Source: Flavobacterium sp. 9AF
Lineage (GTDB): Bacteria > Bacteroidota > Bacteroidia > Flavobacteriales > Flavobacteriaceae
Length of the DNA stretch: 64,000 bases
Direction of reading: 5' to 3'
Assembly (NCBI RefSeq): GCF_902506265.1
Contig: NZ_LR733556.1
Span: 2,274,515-2,338,514 of the forward strand
This document shows, in pieces, positions 9,907 through 20,313 of the stretch; within the stretch, counting starts at the first letter, position 1; each line of letters begins with the position of its first letter. A program made the position numbers and the translations under genes. Under the pieces are notes generated by a model. The model did not search any database and had not been told where the DNA came from. It saw only the letters and a program-made list of their open reading frames with translations.

Positions 9907-10314
9907 ATGCCAACAATTCAACAATTAGTAAGAACTGGAAGAGCCAAAATAACTAAGAAGAGTAAATCGGCTGCTTTAGATTCTTGTCCTCAAAGAAGAG
10001 GGGTTTGTACGCGTGTTTATACTACAACACCAAAAAAACCAAACTCGGCAATGCGTAAAGTTGCCCGTGTTCGTTTAACAAATGGTAATGAAGTAAATGC
10101 TTACATCCCTGGAGAAGGACATAATTTACAAGAGCACTCGATAGTATTAGTTAGAGGTGGAAGGGTAAAAGATTTACCAGGTGTACGTTATCACATCGTT
10201 CGTGGTGCATTGGATACTGCTGGAGTAGCAGGTAGAACACAACGTAGATCTAAGTATGGAGCTAAACGTCCAAAACCAGGACAAGCACCTGCAACAACTG
10301 GAAAGAAAAAGTAA
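9907..10314 (+). CDS. rpsL: 30S ribosomal protein S12
   Basis: A 135-residue S12 with the conserved [18 protein letters not shown] loop (about 42-59), which helps monitor codon-anticodon pairing at the decoding site, and [11 protein letters not shown] near 74-84. The K42/K87-equivalent positions where streptomycin-resistance substitutions occur look wild type (TTPKKPNS and [13 protein letters not shown]). It opens the str-type operon rpsL-rpsG-fusA-rpsJ. Confidence 0.98.
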   Translation: MPTIQQLVRTGRAKITKKSKSAALDSCPQRRGVCTRVYTTTPKKPNSAMRKVARVRLTNGNEVNAYIPGEGHNLQEHSIVLVRGGRVKDLPGVRYHIVRGALDTAGVAGRTQRRSKYGAKRPKPGQAPATTGKKK

Positions 10315-10335
10315 TTAATCTTTTAAAGAAAAGAC

Positions 10336-10812
10336 ATGAGAAAAAGACAGGCTAAAAAGAGACCTCTTTTACCGGATCCAAAATTTAACGATCAGTTAGT
10401 GACACGTTTTGTTAATAATTTGATGTGGGATGGTAAAAAATCAACAGCTTTTAAGGTTTTTTATGATGCATTAGACATTGTAGAAACTAAAAAGCAAGAT
10501 GCAGAAAAAACTGCATTGGAAATTTGGAAAGACGCATTAACTAATGTTATGCCTCATGTGGAAGTTCGTTCTCGAAGAGTAGGAGGGGCTACATTTCAAA
10601 TACCAATGCAAATTCGTCCTGATAGAAAAATTTCTTATTCTATGAAATGGATGATTTTATATGCAAGAAAAAGAAATGAAAAATCAATGGCTAGTAAGTT
10701 GGCTTCTGAAATTTTAGCTGCTGCTAAAGAAGAAGGTGCTGCTGTTAAGAAAAGAATGGATACTCATAAAATGGCAGAAGCGAATAAAGCTTTCTCTCAC
10801 TTTAGATTTTAA
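10336..10812 (+). CDS. rpsG: 30S ribosomal protein S7
   Basis: A 158-residue S7, which nucleates assembly of the 3' major domain of 16S rRNA and lies at the E site. Diagnostic stretches are [17 protein letters not shown] at the N-terminus and [19 protein letters not shown] near 71-89. It follows rpsL by 21 bases and is co-transcribed with it. Confidence 0.98.
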   Translation: MRKRQAKKRPLLPDPKFNDQLVTRFVNNLMWDGKKSTAFKVFYDALDIVETKKQDAEKTALEIWKDALTNVMPHVEVRSRRVGGATFQIPMQIRPDRKISYSMKWMILYARKRNEKSMASKLASEILAAAKEEGAAVKKRMDTHKMAEANKAFSHFRF

Positions 10813-10829
10813 TTCATAAAACAAAAGAA

Positions 10830-12986
10830 ATGGCTAGAGATTTAAAATATACAAGAAATATAGGAATTGCGGCTCATATTGATGCGGGTAAGACTACAAC
10901 AACTGAGCGTATTCTTTTTTATACTGGGAAATCACATAAAATTGGGGAGGTGCATGATGGCGCTGCAACAATGGACTGGATGGCTCAAGAGCAAGAGAGA
11001 GGTATTACTATTACTTCTGCTGCTACAACTTGTGAGTGGAATTTTCCAACTCAGCAAGGTAAATTATTACCAGAGTCACAAGCTTATCATTTTAATATTA
11101 TTGATACTCCTGGGCACGTAGATTTTACTGTAGAGGTTAATCGTTCATTACGTGTATTGGATGGGTTGGTTTTCTTGTTTTCTGCAGTTGATGGTGTGGA
11201 ACCTCAATCTGAAACAAACTGGAGATTAGCTGATCAATATAGAGTTCCTCGTATGGGATTTGTTAATAAGATGGATCGTCAAGGGTCTAACTTTTTAGCA
11301 GTTTGTCAACAGGTAAAAGATATGTTGAAATCTAATGCGGTGGCAATTACTTTGCCAATTGGTGAAGAAGCAGATTTTAAAGGTGTTGTTGATTTGGTTA
11401 AAAATCAGGCTATTGTATGGCATGATGAAACACAAGGTGCTACATTTGATATTATTGATATTCCTGCCGATATGGTGGATGATGTTAAAAAATATCGTTC
11501 AATTCTTATAGAGGAAATCGCTACTTACGATGAGAATTTATTAGATAAGTATATGGAGGATGAAAACTCTATTACTGAGGAAGAAATTAATACGGCTTTA
11601 CGTGCGGCAACAATAGATATGGCAATTATCCCTATGATTGCTGGTTCTTCTTTCAAAAACAAAGGAGTTCAGTTCATGTTAGATGCTGTATGTAAATATT
11701 TGCCGTCTCCATTAGATAAAGAAGGTATTGAAGGTATTCATCCTGATGATGCTGATTTATTGGAAGAAGATCAAAAGAAAATCTTACGTCGTCCAGATAC
11801 AAAAGAGCCATTTGCAGCTTTAGCTTTTAAAATTGCTACTGATCCATATGTGGGTCGTTTAGCTTTTTTCCGTGCTTATTCTGGTCGTTTGGATGCTGGT
11901 TCTTATATCTTGAACACTCGTTCTGGAAACAAAGAGCGTATTTCTCGTATTTATCAAATGCACGCTAATAAACAAAATCCAATCGAATTTATTGAAGCTG
12001 GAGATATTGGTGCTGCTGTTGGATTTAAAGATATCAAGACTGGAGATACAATGTGTGATGAAAAACACCCAATTATTCTTGAGTCTATGAAATTCCCTGA
12101 TCCAGTAATTGGTATTGCGATTGAGCCTAAAACTAAAGCAGATGTTGATAAAATGGGTATGGCTTTGGCAAAATTAGCTGAAGAAGATCCAACTTTTACT
12201 GTTAGAACAGATGAGGCTTCAGGTCAAACTATTATTTCTGGTATGGGTGAGCTACACTTGGATATCTTGGTAGACCGTATGAAACGTGAGTTTAAAGTAG
12301 AAGTAAATCAAGGTGAGCCTCAAGTAGAATATAAAGAAGCGTTTACTAAGTCTGCTCAGCATAGAGAGGTTTATAAAAAGCAATCTGGAGGTCGTGGTAA
12401 ATTTGGTGATATTGTTTTCAGATTAGAGCCTGCGGATGAAGTTGATGGTAAACCAGCAATGGGATTACAATTTGTTAACGAGGTTAAAGGAGGTAACGTT
12501 CCTAAAGAGTATATCCCTGCTGTTGAAAAAGGATTTAGAGAAGCAATGAAATCAGGTCCTTTAGCTGGATATGCTGTTGATAGCTTGAAAGTTACTTTGT
12601 TGGATGGGTCTTTCCATCCTGTGGATTCTGATGCATTATCTTTCGAATTGGCTGCTAAATTAGGTTATAAAGAGGTAGCTAAAGCTGCTGGTGCTGTAAT
12701 TCTAGAGCCGATTATGAAAATTGAGGTTATTACTCCAGAAGAAAATATGGGTGATATTGTTGGTGACTTGAACAGAAGAAGAGGTCAGGTTAATAACATG
12801 GGAGATAGATCAGGAGCAAAAACAATCAAAGCTGATGTTCCTTTATCTGAGATGTTTGGATATGTTACAACCTTGAGAACTTTGTCTTCAGGTAGAGCAA
12901 CATCTACAATGGAGTTCTCTCACTATGCTGAAACACCATCTAATATTTCAGAAGAAGTAATTAAAAAAGCAAAAGGTAACGCTTAA
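10830..12986 (+). CDS. fusA: Translation elongation factor G
   Basis: A 718-residue EF-G, the GTPase that drives tRNA-mRNA translocation. The G motifs are AHIDAGKTT (15-23), DTPGHVD near 92 and NKMD near 146. Domain IV residues include GGRGKFGD near 520, and the C-terminal domain V is intact. Length and the uninterrupted P-loop argue for the housekeeping copy. Its location between rpsG and rpsJ is the usual str-operon place. Confidence 0.97.
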   Translation: MARDLKYTRNIGIAAHIDAGKTTTTERILFYTGKSHKIGEVHDGAATMDWMAQEQERGITITSAATTCEWNFPTQQGKLLPESQAYHFNIIDTPGHVDFTVEVNRSLRVLDGLVFLFSAVDGVEPQSETNWRLADQYRVPRMGFVNKMDRQGSNFLAVCQQVKDMLKSNAVAITLPIGEEADFKGVVDLVKNQAIVWHDETQGATFDIIDIPADMVDDVKKYRSILIEEIATYDENLLDKYMEDENSITEEEINTALRAATIDMAIIPMIAGSSFKNKGVQFMLDAVCKYLPSPLDKEGIEGIHPDDADLLEEDQKKILRRPDTKEPFAALAFKIATDPYVGRLAFFRAYSGRLDAGSYILNTRSGNKERISRIYQMHANKQNPIEFIEAGDIGAAVGFKDIKTGDTMCDEKHPIILESMKFPDPVIGIAIEPKTKADVDKMGMALAKLAEEDPTFTVRTDEASGQTIISGMGELHLDILVDRMKREFKVEVNQGEPQVEYKEAFTKSAQHREVYKKQSGGRGKFGDIVFRLEPADEVDGKPAMGLQFVNEVKGGNVPKEYIPAVEKGFREAMKSGPLAGYAVDSLKVTLLDGSFHPVDSDALSFELAAKLGYKEVAKAAGAVILEPIMKIEVITPEENMGDIVGDLNRRRGQVNNMGDRSGAKTIKADVPLSEMFGYVTTLRTLSSGRATSTMEFSHYAETPSNISEEVIKKAKGNA

Positions 12987-12997
12987 TTCTTAAGAAA

Positions 12998-13303
12998 ATG
13001 AGTCAAAAAATCAGAATAAAATTAAAATCATACGATCATAATTTAGTAGATAAATCTGCTGAAAAAATCGTAAAGACTGTAAAAAGTACAGGTGCTGTAG
13101 TTACTGGGCCAATTCCATTACCTACTAATAAAAAAATCTTTACTGTTTTACGTTCGCCACACGTTAATAAGAAGTCTAGAGAACAGTTTGAATTGAGTTC
13201 TTACAAGAGATTGTTAGATATTTATAGTTCTTCTTCTAAAACTATTGATGCTTTAATGAAATTAGAATTGCCTAGTGGAGTTGAAGTAGAAATTAAAGTG
13301 TAA
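12998..13303 (+). CDS. rpsJ: 30S ribosomal protein S10
   Basis: A 101-residue S10, also known as the transcription antitermination partner NusE. Conserved features are [14 protein letters not shown] at the N-terminus and [17 protein letters not shown] near 49-65. It sits 11 bases after fusA and is followed by a terminator, so it belongs to the str transcript rather than leading the S10 operon. Confidence 0.97.
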   Translation: MSQKIRIKLKSYDHNLVDKSAEKIVKTVKSTGAVVTGPIPLPTNKKIFTVLRSPHVNKKSREQFELSSYKRLLDIYSSSSKTIDALMKLELPSGVEVEIKV

Positions 13304-13338
13304 GTTTTTTGCTGTAATAAAACAGTATAAATAATATG

Positions 13339-13373
13339 AAAAACCGTTAGTATGTTAGTACTACGGTTTTTTT
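13339..13373 (+). terminator. Intrinsic terminator after rpsJ
   Basis: AAAAACCG pairs with CGGTTTTT. An inner stem (TAGTA with TACTA) continues it across a single-base bulge, and a T run follows. It ends the rpsL-rpsG-fusA-rpsJ transcript. Confidence 0.75.
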
Positions 13374-13424
13374 AATAAAAAAATAAAGGCCTTTTTTTGT
13401 TTGTAAAATAGGTAACTAATTATT

Positions 13425-13456
13425 TTTGCGAGAATTAAAAAATAATTATATATTTG
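13425..13456 (+). promoter_or_regulatory. Promoter of the rplC operon (TTTG-N20-TATATTTG)
   Basis: TTTG at 13425-13428 and TATATTTG at 13449-13456 are spaced by 20 bases. The transcript would begin with a CACCCTC sequence that folds a short CCTC/GAGG hairpin (13460-13472), echoing the rpsL leader. A 76-base 5' leader precedes rplC. Confidence 0.75.
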
Positions 13457-13532
13457 CACCCTCAAAATGAGGTAGTGCATATATTTTATATGTGTAAAAG
13501 TTAAAATAGTTTAATTAATTAATTAGTTTTAT

Positions 13533-14150
13533 ATGTCTGGGTTAATCGGAAGAAAAATTGGCATGACTAGTATCTTTGATGAGAACGGGAAGAATATTCC
13601 TTGTACTGTTATCGAGGCTGGTCCATGTGTTATTACCCAAGTCAGAACCAATGAGGTTGACGGGTATAGTGCTCTTCAGCTTGGTTTCGATGACAAAACT
13701 GAAAAGCATTCTGTAAAAGCTGAAGAAGGTCACTTCAAAAAGGCTGGTACAGTTGCTAAGAAGAAAGTTGTTGAATTCAAGTACTTTGAAGAAGATTACA
13801 AGTTAGGGGAAGTGCTAACTGTGGATTTGTTTAACGAAGGGGAATTTGTTGATGTTCAGGGTGTTTCTAAAGGAAAAGGTTTTCAAGGGGTAGTGAAGCG
13901 TCACGGTTTTGGTGGTGTTGGTCAATCAACTCATGGACAACATAATCGTTTAAGAGCTCCTGGATCTGTTGGAGCATCTTCTTATCCTTCAAGAGTATTT
14001 AAGGGAATGAGAATGGCTGGTAGAATGGGTGGTGAGAACGTTACAGTTCAAAATCTCAAAGTTTTAAAAGTTGTTGCTGATAAAAATCTTTTAGTTGTTA
14101 AAGGATGTGTTCCAGGACATAAAAACTCTTATGTAATCATTCAGAAATAA
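13533..14150 (+). CDS. rplC: 50S ribosomal protein L3
   Basis: A 205-residue L3, which binds near the 3' end of 23S rRNA and reaches the peptidyl-transferase centre with its central loop. Seen are [17 protein letters not shown] at the start and [20 protein letters not shown] near 132-151. The glutamine in [10 protein letters not shown] is the site methylated by PrmB in enterobacteria. Its stop overlaps the ATG of rplD by one base. Confidence 0.97.
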   Translation: MSGLIGRKIGMTSIFDENGKNIPCTVIEAGPCVITQVRTNEVDGYSALQLGFDDKTEKHSVKAEEGHFKKAGTVAKKKVVEFKYFEEDYKLGEVLTVDLFNEGEFVDVQGVSKGKGFQGVVKRHGFGGVGQSTHGQHNRLRAPGSVGASSYPSRVFKGMRMAGRMGGENVTVQNLKVLKVVADKNLLVVKGCVPGHKNSYVIIQK

Positions 14151-14779
14151 TGGAAGTAAAAGTATTAGATATCAACGGAAAAGATACTGGAAGAAAAGTT
14201 CAACTTTCTGATTCGGTATTCGCAATTGAGCCAAACAATCATGCTGTATATCTTGATGTAAAACAGTATTTAGCAAATCAAAGACAAGGTACTCATAAGT
14301 CAAAAGAGAGAGCTGAAGTAACTGGTAGTACACGTAAGATTAAAAAGCAAAAAGGAACAGGTACAGCTCGTGCAGGAAGTGCAAAAAATCCTTTATTTAA
14401 AGGAGGGGGTACTGTTTTTGGTCCTAGACCAAGAAATTATTCTTTTAAATTGAATAAAAATTTAAAAAGATTGGCTAGAAAATCGGCTCTTTCTTTGAAA
14501 GCAAAAGAGTCTAATTTAATAGTTTTGGAAGACTTTAATTTTGAAACACCAAGTACTAAAAATTTCATTAATGTATTGAAAGCTTTAGGGTTAGATAATA
14601 AAAAATCTTTATTTGTGTTGGGTGATTCAAATAAAAATGTATATTTGTCGTCACGAAATTTAAAGACGTCATCAGTAGTAACTTCTTCAGAATTAAGTAC
14701 TTATGGTATTTTAAATGCTAATAATTTAGTTGTTTTAGAGGGTGCTTTAAGCGGAATTGAAGATAATTTAAGTAAATAA
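14150..14779 (+). CDS. rplD: 50S ribosomal protein L4
   Basis: A 209-residue L4. Its long loop (about 45-100) contains KIKKQKGTGTARAGS and GGGTVFGPRPRNY and lines the peptide exit tunnel. In E. coli L4 represses the S10 operon. The long leader upstream of rplC could serve a similar purpose here, but I see no recognisable L4 site. Confidence 0.97.
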   Translation: MEVKVLDINGKDTGRKVQLSDSVFAIEPNNHAVYLDVKQYLANQRQGTHKSKERAEVTGSTRKIKKQKGTGTARAGSAKNPLFKGGGTVFGPRPRNYSFKLNKNLKRLARKSALSLKAKESNLIVLEDFNFETPSTKNFINVLKALGLDNKKSLFVLGDSNKNVYLSSRNLKTSSVVTSSELSTYGILNANNLVVLEGALSGIEDNLSK

Positions 14780-14787
14780 TTAAGGTT

Positions 14788-15078
14788 ATGAGTATCATTA
14801 TTAAGCCTATTATAACTGAAAAAATAACTAAAGATGGTGAAGTTTTTAACCGTTTTGGTTTTGTAGTAGATAAAAAAGCTAATAAAATTCAAATTAAGAA
14901 TGCTGTAGAAGCAGCATATGGTGTGAATGTTGTTGGTGTTAATACAATGAACTATAGAGCTGATAGATCGGTAAAATACACTAAAAGTGGTTTGATCAGT
15001 GGTAAAACTAATGCTTATAAAAAAGCGGTTGTTCAAGTACAAGAAGGAGAAACAATAGATTTTTATACTAATATCTAA
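14788..15078 (+). CDS. rplW: 50S ribosomal protein L23
   Basis: A 96-residue L23 located at the tunnel exit, where it docks trigger factor and SRP. The family pattern is seen in IIIKPIITEKIT at the start and FVVDKKANKIQIKNAVE near 26-42. It lies eight bases after rplD. Confidence 0.96.
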   Translation: MSIIIKPIITEKITKDGEVFNRFGFVVDKKANKIQIKNAVEAAYGVNVVGVNTMNYRADRSVKYTKSGLISGKTNAYKKAVVQVQEGETIDFYTNI

Positions 15079-15084
15079 TAGAAA

Positions 15085-15909
15085 ATGTCAGTTAGAAAAT
15101 TAAAACCTATTACCCCAGGTCAGCGTTTTAGAGTTGTGAATAGCTTTGACACTATTACAACTGATAAGCCGGAGCGTTCATTAATTGCACCGAAAAAAAA
15201 CTCTGGAGGTAGAAATAGTCAAGGAAAAATGACCATGCGTTATGTAGGTGGTGGTCATAAACAAAAGTATCGTATTATTGATTTTAAAAGAACAAAAGTT
15301 GGTGTTCCAGCTACAGTTAAAACAATAGAATATGATCCAAATCGTTCAGCTTTTATTTCGTTATTGGCTTATGCTGATGGAGCTAAAACATATGTTATTG
15401 CTCAGAATGGTTTACAAGTTGGGCAAACTGTAGTTTCTGGTCCAGATGCGTCTCCTGAAATAGGAAACACATTGCCTTTAAGTAAAATTCCTTTAGGTAC
15501 AGTTATTTCATGTATCGAATTAAGACCAGGTCAAGGAGCTGTTATTGCTCGTTCTGCAGGTACTTTTGCTCAATTAATGGCAAGAGATGGTAAGTATGCT
15601 ACAATTAAAATGCCTTCAGGTGAAACAAGATTAATCTTGTTGACTTGTTCGGCTACTATTGGGGCGGTATCGAATTCTGATCATCAATTGGTTGTTTCAG
15701 GTAAGGCTGGTAGATCAAGATGGTTAGGTAGAAGACCTAGAACAAGACCAGTTGCAATGAACCCTGTTGATCACCCAATGGGAGGTGGTGAAGGACGTTC
15801 ATCAGGAGGTCACCCTCGTTCAAGAAAAGGTTTACCTGCTAAGGGTTATAGAACTCGTTCTAAAGTTAACCCAAGTAATAAGTATATTGTAGAACGTAGA
15901 AAGAAATAA
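15085..15909 (+). CDS. rplB: 50S ribosomal protein L2
   Basis: A 274-residue L2, needed for subunit association and peptidyl-transferase activity. The C-terminal signature [18 protein letters not shown] near 222-239 carries the conserved histidine that approaches the catalytic centre. It starts six bases after rplW. Confidence 0.98.
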   Translation: MSVRKLKPITPGQRFRVVNSFDTITTDKPERSLIAPKKNSGGRNSQGKMTMRYVGGGHKQKYRIIDFKRTKVGVPATVKTIEYDPNRSAFISLLAYADGAKTYVIAQNGLQVGQTVVSGPDASPEIGNTLPLSKIPLGTVISCIELRPGQGAVIARSAGTFAQLMARDGKYATIKMPSGETRLILLTCSATIGAVSNSDHQLVVSGKAGRSRWLGRRPRTRPVAMNPVDHPMGGGEGRSSGGHPRSRKGLPAKGYRTRSKVNPSNKYIVERRKK

Positions 15910-15919
15910 TTAGATAAAC

Positions 15920-16198
15920 ATGGCACGTTCATTAAAAAAAGGACCTTATGTTCACTATAAATTAGAGAAAAAAGTTCAAGAAAATATAGAGAAAGATAAT
16001 AAAGCTGTTATTAAGACTTGGTCTAGAGCTTCTATGATTACTCCGGATTTTGTTGGTCAAACTATCGCAGTGCATAATGGTCGTCAATTTGTACCAGTTT
16101 ACGTTACAGAAAACATGGTAGGACATAAATTAGGGGAATTTTCGCCAACTAGATCTTTCAGAGGTCATGCGGGTGCAAAAAATAAAGGTAAAAAATAA
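15920..16198 (+). CDS. rpsS: 30S ribosomal protein S19
   Basis: A 92-residue S19 of the small-subunit head. [19 protein letters not shown] at the start and [17 protein letters not shown] near 69-85 are diagnostic. It is embedded in the S10 operon with ten-base spacers on both sides. Confidence 0.97.
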   Translation: MARSLKKGPYVHYKLEKKVQENIEKDNKAVIKTWSRASMITPDFVGQTIAVHNGRQFVPVYVTENMVGHKLGEFSPTRSFRGHAGAKNKGKK

Positions 16199-16207
16199 TA
16201 AGAAGCT

Positions 16208-16618
16208 ATGGGAGTTCGTAAAAGAGAAAGAGCAGAGCAGATTAAAGAAGCAAAATCACAAGTGGCTTTTGCTAAGTTAAATAACTGCCCTACTTCACCT
16301 AGAAAAATGCGTATTGTAGCAGATTTAGTTAGAGGTCAGAAAGTAGAATTAGCTCTTAATATATTAAGATTTAATAGTAAAGAAGCTTCTAGAAAATTAG
16401 AGAAGTTGTTATTGTCTGCTATAAATAATTATGAGCAGAAGAATACTGAAACTAGTGTTGAGGAAGCAGGCTTATTTGTAAAAGAGATTAGAGTGGATGG
16501 AGGTATGATGTTAAAGAGATTGCGTCCAGCACCACAAGGTCGTGCACACAGAATTAGAAAACGCTCAAATCACGTAACTATCGTGTTGGGTTCAAATAAT
16601 AACACACAAAGCAATTAA
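16208..16618 (+). CDS. rplV: 50S ribosomal protein L22
   Basis: A 136-residue L22. Its extended hairpin lines the exit tunnel ([19 protein letters not shown] near 95-113), and [18 protein letters not shown] lies near 26-43. The tip sequence lacks visible insertions of the kind linked to macrolide resistance. Confidence 0.97.
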   Translation: MGVRKRERAEQIKEAKSQVAFAKLNNCPTSPRKMRIVADLVRGQKVELALNILRFNSKEASRKLEKLLLSAINNYEQKNTETSVEEAGLFVKEIRVDGGMMLKRLRPAPQGRAHRIRKRSNHVTIVLGSNNNTQSN

Positions 16619-16626
16619 TAAACAGT

Positions 16627-17352
16627 ATGGGACAAAAGACAAATCCAATCGGGAATAGACTTGGTATCATCAGAGGATGGGACTCAAACTGGTATGGAGG
16701 AAATGATTATGGTGATAAAATCGCTGAGGATTTTAAAATCAGAAAATATATCCATGCGCGTTTATCAAAAGCTAGTGTTTCTAAAGTAATTATTGAAAGA
16801 ACTTTGAAACTTGTAACCGTTACTATCACTACTGCTAGACCTGGTATTATTATCGGAAAAGGTGGTCAAGAGGTAGACAAGTTAAAAGAAGAACTTAAAA
16901 AAGTTACAGATAAGGAAATTCAAATCAATATTTTTGAAATTAAACGTCCTGAGTTAGATGCTTATTTAGTGGCTAACAGCATTGCTCGTCAAATTGAAAG
17001 CAGAATTTCTTATAGAAGAGCTATCAAAATGGCAATTGCGGCTGCAATGAGAATGAATGCTGAAGGAATTAAAGTTTTAATTTCTGGTCGTTTAAACGGT
17101 GCTGAAATGGCTCGTTCTGAAGGATTTAAAGATGGTAGAATTCCTTTGTCAACTTTCAGAGCTGATATTGATTATGCATTAGCTGAAGCTCATACTACTT
17201 ATGGTAGAATGGGGATTAAGGTATGGATAATGAAAGGTGAGGTTTATGGGAAAAGAGATCTTTCTCCGTTAGTAGGTATGGATAAACCAAAATCTAAATC
17301 TACAGGATCTACTGGAAAAACTAAACCTGCAAATTCACGCAAAAGAAAGTAA
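16627..17352 (+). CDS. rpsC: 30S ribosomal protein S3
   Basis: A 241-residue S3 at the mRNA entry tunnel. It has a KH domain with the GXXG loop in [13 protein letters not shown] near 74-86, and the C-terminal [14 protein letters not shown] near 154-167. The last 20 residues form a Lys/Ser/Thr-rich tail. Confidence 0.97.
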   Translation: MGQKTNPIGNRLGIIRGWDSNWYGGNDYGDKIAEDFKIRKYIHARLSKASVSKVIIERTLKLVTVTITTARPGIIIGKGGQEVDKLKEELKKVTDKEIQINIFEIKRPELDAYLVANSIARQIESRISYRRAIKMAIAAAMRMNAEGIKVLISGRLNGAEMARSEGFKDGRIPLSTFRADIDYALAEAHTTYGRMGIKVWIMKGEVYGKRDLSPLVGMDKPKSKSTGSTGKTKPANSRKRK

Positions 17353-17371
17353 TTTTTTAAATTAAAGAAAA

Positions 17372-17791
17372 ATGTTACAGCCTAAAAGAACAAAATACCG
17401 TAAGGTACAAAAAGGTAAAATGAAAGGTGTGTCTCAAAGAGGACATGAACTTTCAAATGGTATGTTTGGAATTAAATCTTTAGATTCAACTTTTATAACT
17501 TCTCGTCAAATTGAAGCAGCTCGTATTGCAGCAACTCGTTTCATGAAAAGGGAAGGTCAATTATGGATTAAAATTTTCCCAGATAAGCCAATTACTAAGA
17601 AACCTCTTGAAGTACGTATGGGTAAAGGTAAAGGTGCAGTTGAATATTGGGCTGCAGTTGTGAAACCTGGAAGAATTATGTTTGAAGTTGGAGGAGTTCC
17701 TCTTTCTGTTGCTAAAGAGGCATTACGTCTTGCGGCTCAAAAACTTCCAGTAAAAACTAAGTTTGTCGTTGCTAGAGATTTCGAAGCATAA
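17372..17791 (+). CDS. rplP: 50S ribosomal protein L16
   Basis: A 139-residue L16 that positions tRNA in the A and P sites. [19 protein letters not shown] at the N-terminus and [19 protein letters not shown] near 82-100 identify it. The arginine in the latter segment region is the one hydroxylated by YcfD in E. coli. Confidence 0.97.
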   Translation: MLQPKRTKYRKVQKGKMKGVSQRGHELSNGMFGIKSLDSTFITSRQIEAARIAATRFMKREGQLWIKIFPDKPITKKPLEVRMGKGKGAVEYWAAVVKPGRIMFEVGGVPLSVAKEALRLAAQKLPVKTKFVVARDFEA

Positions 17792-17803
17792 TCAAAAAAT
17801 ATT

Positions 17804-17995
17804 ATGAAACAATCAGAAATAAATAATCTATCTGCAGCTGAGTTACAACAAAAACTTAGTGAGTTAAAAAGAAGATATAATGAGTTAAAAAATGCTCATA
17901 CAATATCTCCTATAGAAAATCCTCTTCAAATTAGAACTATCAGAAGAGAAGTTGCTAGAGTAGCAACTGAATTAACTAAAAGAGAGTTACAATAA
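17804..17995 (+). CDS. rpmC: 50S ribosomal protein L29
   Basis: A 63-residue, two-helix L29 near the tunnel exit. LQQKLSELKRRYNELKN near 14-30 and NPLQIRTIRREVARV near 39-53 match the family. It follows rplP by 12 bases. Confidence 0.95.
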   Translation: MKQSEINNLSAAELQQKLSELKRRYNELKNAHTISPIENPLQIRTIRREVARVATELTKRELQ

Positions 17996-18012
17996 TTGTA
18001 TTCTGCTGAAAG

Positions 18013-18270
18013 ATGGAAAAAAGAAATTTAAGAAAAGAAAGAGTTGGTGTTGTTACTAGTAACAAGATGGAGAAATCTATTGTTGTTTCTGAGACTAGAA
18101 GAGTAAAACACCCATTATACGGTAAGTTCGTGTTAAAGACTAAAAAATATCATGCACACGACGAAAAGAATGACTGTAACATTGGTGATACAGTAAAGAT
18201 CATGGAAACAAGACCTTTATCTAAAACTAAATGTTGGAGATTAGTTGAAATCATTGAAAGAGCGAAATAA
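18013..18270 (+). CDS. rpsQ: 30S ribosomal protein S17
   Basis: An 85-residue OB-fold S17. Seen are [19 protein letters not shown] near 4-22 and [19 protein letters not shown] near 58-76. Only two bases separate it from rplN. Confidence 0.96.
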   Translation: MEKRNLRKERVGVVTSNKMEKSIVVSETRRVKHPLYGKFVLKTKKYHAHDEKNDCNIGDTVKIMETRPLSKTKCWRLVEIIERAK

Positions 18271-18272
18271 CC

Positions 18273-18641
18273 ATGGTACAACAAGAATCAAGATTAAAAG
18301 TAGCAGATAACACGGGAGCTAAAGAAGTTTTAACTATTCGTGTTTTAGGAGGAACGAAACGTCGTTATGCCTCTGTAGGAGATAAGATTGTAGTTTCTAT
18401 TAAAGATGCAACTCCAAACGGTAACGTAAAAAAAGGAGCTGTATCTACTGCAGTTGTTGTACGTACTAAAAAAGAAGTGAGAAGAGCTGATGGATCTTAC
18501 ATCCGTTTTGACGATAACGCATGTGTATTGTTAAACGCTGCAGGTGAAATGAGAGGTACTCGTGTTTTTGGTCCAGTTGCAAGAGAACTACGTGAAAAAC
18601 AATTCATGAAAATTGTATCATTAGCACCTGAGGTGCTTTAA
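18273..18641 (+). CDS. rplN: 50S ribosomal protein L14
   Basis: A 122-residue L14 that contacts the small subunit. [18 protein letters not shown] at the start and [18 protein letters not shown] near 91-108 are canonical. The start codon lies three bases after the rpsQ stop. Confidence 0.97.
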
Positions 18642-18649
18642 TTCTAAAG

Positions 18650-18967
18650 ATGATGACAAAGCTAAAAATTAAATCAGGAGATGTGGTAAAAGTGATTGCT
18701 GGAGATCATAAAGGTCTAGAAGGTACAGTTTTACGCGTTATCCGTGACAAAAATAAAGCGGTAGTTGAAGGTGTAAATTTGGTTTCTAAACACACTAAAC
18801 CAAGTGCAAAAAGCCCTCAAGGTGGTATCGTTAAAAAAGAAGCTCCTATTCATATTTCAAATTTATCTTTAATTGATCCAAAATCAAAATCAGTTACTAA
18901 GGTAGGTTTTAAAGTTGAAGGAGATAAGAAAGTAAGAGTTTCAAAAAAATCTAATCAAGTATTATAG
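18650..18967 (+). CDS. rplX: 50S ribosomal protein L24
   Basis: A 105-residue L24, an assembly initiator, with a KOW motif ([20 protein letters not shown] near 8-27). Two ATG codons stand in tandem at 18650 and 18653; either can be the start. Confidence 0.96.
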   Translation: MMTKLKIKSGDVVKVIAGDHKGLEGTVLRVIRDKNKAVVEGVNLVSKHTKPSAKSPQGGIVKKEAPIHISNLSLIDPKSKSVTKVGFKVEGDKKVRVSKKSNQVL

Positions 18968-18969
18968 TA

Positions 18970-19521
18970 ATGGCTTATATACCTAGATTGAAAGAAGAAT
19001 ATAAGAGTAGAGTAATCTCTGCTCTTACTGAAGAATTCGGTTACAAAAATGTAATGCAAGTTCCAAAACTTGAGAAAATTATTGTAAGCCGTGGAGTTGG
19101 TGCTGCAGTTTCTGATAAGAAATTAGTTGACTATGCAGTAGAAGAAATAACAAAAATTACAGGTCAGAAAGCAGTAGCTACAATTTCTAAAAAAGACGTT
19201 GCGTCTTTTAAATTAAGAAAAGGTATGCCAATAGGTGCTAAAGTAACTTTACGTGGTGAAAGAATGTATGAATTCTTAGATAGATTGATTACATCTTCTT
19301 TACCTCGTGTAAGAGATTTTGGTGGAATTAAATCAACTGGTTTTGATGGTAGAGGTAATTATAACTTAGGAGTTTTAGAGCAAATCATTTTCCCAGAAAT
19401 TGATATTGATAAAGTAAATAAAATTGCTGGTTTTGATATTACTTTTGTTACTTCTGCAAACACAGATAAAGAAGCAAAATCATTATTGTCAGAACTAGGT
19501 TTACCTTTTAAAAAGAATTAA
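18970..19521 (+). CDS. rplE: 50S ribosomal protein L5
   Basis: A 183-residue L5 that binds 5S rRNA and contacts P-site t[19 protein letters not shown] near 31-46 and FRGIK-like [18 protein letters not shown] near 115-132 match the family. The gene starts two bases after rplX ends. Confidence 0.97.
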   Translation: MAYIPRLKEEYKSRVISALTEEFGYKNVMQVPKLEKIIVSRGVGAAVSDKKLVDYAVEEITKITGQKAVATISKKDVASFKLRKGMPIGAKVTLRGERMYEFLDRLITSSLPRVRDFGGIKSTGFDGRGNYNLGVLEQIIFPEIDIDKVNKIAGFDITFVTSANTDKEAKSLLSELGLPFKKN

Positions 19522-19524
19522 GAC

Positions 19525-19794
19525 ATGGCAAAAGAATCAATGAAAGCCCGTGAGGCGAAGAGAGAAGCTTTAGTAGCTAAATATGCAGAAAAAAGAAAAG
19601 CTTTAAAAGAAGCTGGAGATTATGAAGCATTACAAAAATTGCCAAAAAACGCTTCTCCTGTTCGTTTGCACAATCGTTGTAAGTTAACTGGAAGACCAAG
19701 AGGTTATATGCGTCAATTTGGAATTTCTCGTGTAACTTTCCGTGAAATGGCAAATCAAGGATTAATTCCAGGAGTTAAAAAAGCTTCTTGGTAA
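19525..19794 (+). CDS. rpsN: 30S ribosomal protein S14 (zinc-free form)
   Basis: An 89-residue S14 of the longer form that does not bind zinc. The C-terminal [16 protein letters not shown] has a single cysteine instead of a CXXC pair. A promoter for rpsH lies over its last codons. Confidence 0.97.
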   Translation: MAKESMKAREAKREALVAKYAEKRKALKEAGDYEALQKLPKNASPVRLHNRCKLTGRPRGYMRQFGISRVTFREMANQGLIPGVKKASW

Positions 19795-19818
19795 TATCGC
19801 AATTTTTTTATACTTTTG
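19788..19818 (+). promoter_or_regulatory. Internal promoter before rpsH (TTG-N20-TACTTTTG)
   Basis: TTG at 19788-19790, inside the last codons of rpsN, is spaced 20 bases from TACTTTTG at 19811-19818. This would start a second transcript covering rpsH to rpsK or beyond. Confidence 0.65.
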
Positions 19819-19848
19819 CAATCCAAAAAATAATTTTAATTGGTTAAA

Positions 19849-19878
19849 GGTTCATTAGGTGAGTACCTAATGAAAACC
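19849..19878 (+). promoter_or_regulatory. Hairpin in the rpsH leader
   Basis: CATTAGGT (19853-19860) and ACCTAATG (19865-19872) form a perfect 8-bp stem over a GAGT tetraloop. GGTT and AACC extend it by four pairs across a two-base bulge. It is not followed by a T run, so it is not a terminator. It lies 20 bases before the rpsH start and may be a ribosomal-protein autoregulatory site. Confidence 0.5.
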
Positions 19879-19898
19879 GTAGCCGCAAATTTATACAT

Positions 19899-20297
19899 AT
19901 GTATACAGATCCAATTGCAGATTTTCTTACAAGAATTAGAAATGCTGTTAGAGCGAATCACAAGATTGTTGAAATTCCAGCTTCTAACTTGAAAAAAGAA
20001 ATCACAAAAATTTTATTCGATCAAGGATATATCTTAAGTTACAAATTTGATGATAGTTCTGTTCAAGGGACTATTAAAATTGCTCTTAAGTATGATAAAG
20101 AGACTAAAGAGTCTGTTATCAAAGATATCCAAAGAATTAGTAAACCAGGTTTGCGTAAATATGCTGGCTCTACTAAATTACCTAGAATTTTAAACGGTTT
20201 AGGAGTTGCTATTGTTTCAACTTCTAAAGGTGTTATGACTGGTAAACAAGCTAAACAGCTTAATGTTGGTGGAGAAGTAATTTGTTACGTATATTAA
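19899..20297 (+). CDS. rpsH: 30S ribosomal protein S8
   Basis: A 132-residue S8 that binds 16S rRNA helix 21. TDPIADFLTRIRNAVRANH at the start and the C-terminal STSKGVMTGKQAKQLNVGGE near 107-126 are diagnostic. In E. coli S8 represses the spc operon. The leader hairpin just upstream makes similar control plausible. Confidence 0.97.
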   Translation: MYTDPIADFLTRIRNAVRANHKIVEIPASNLKKEITKILFDQGYILSYKFDDSSVQGTIKIALKYDKETKESVIKDIQRISKPGLRKYAGSTKLPRILNGLGVAIVSTSKGVMTGKQAKQLNVGGEVICYVY

Positions 20298-20313
20298 TAT
20301 TAAAGACGAAGGA

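Noticed and set aside
14701..15042. Minus-strand frame opposite rplD/rplW
   Set aside because: It is a shadow of ribosomal protein genes. Both are complete and highly conserved on the plus strand.
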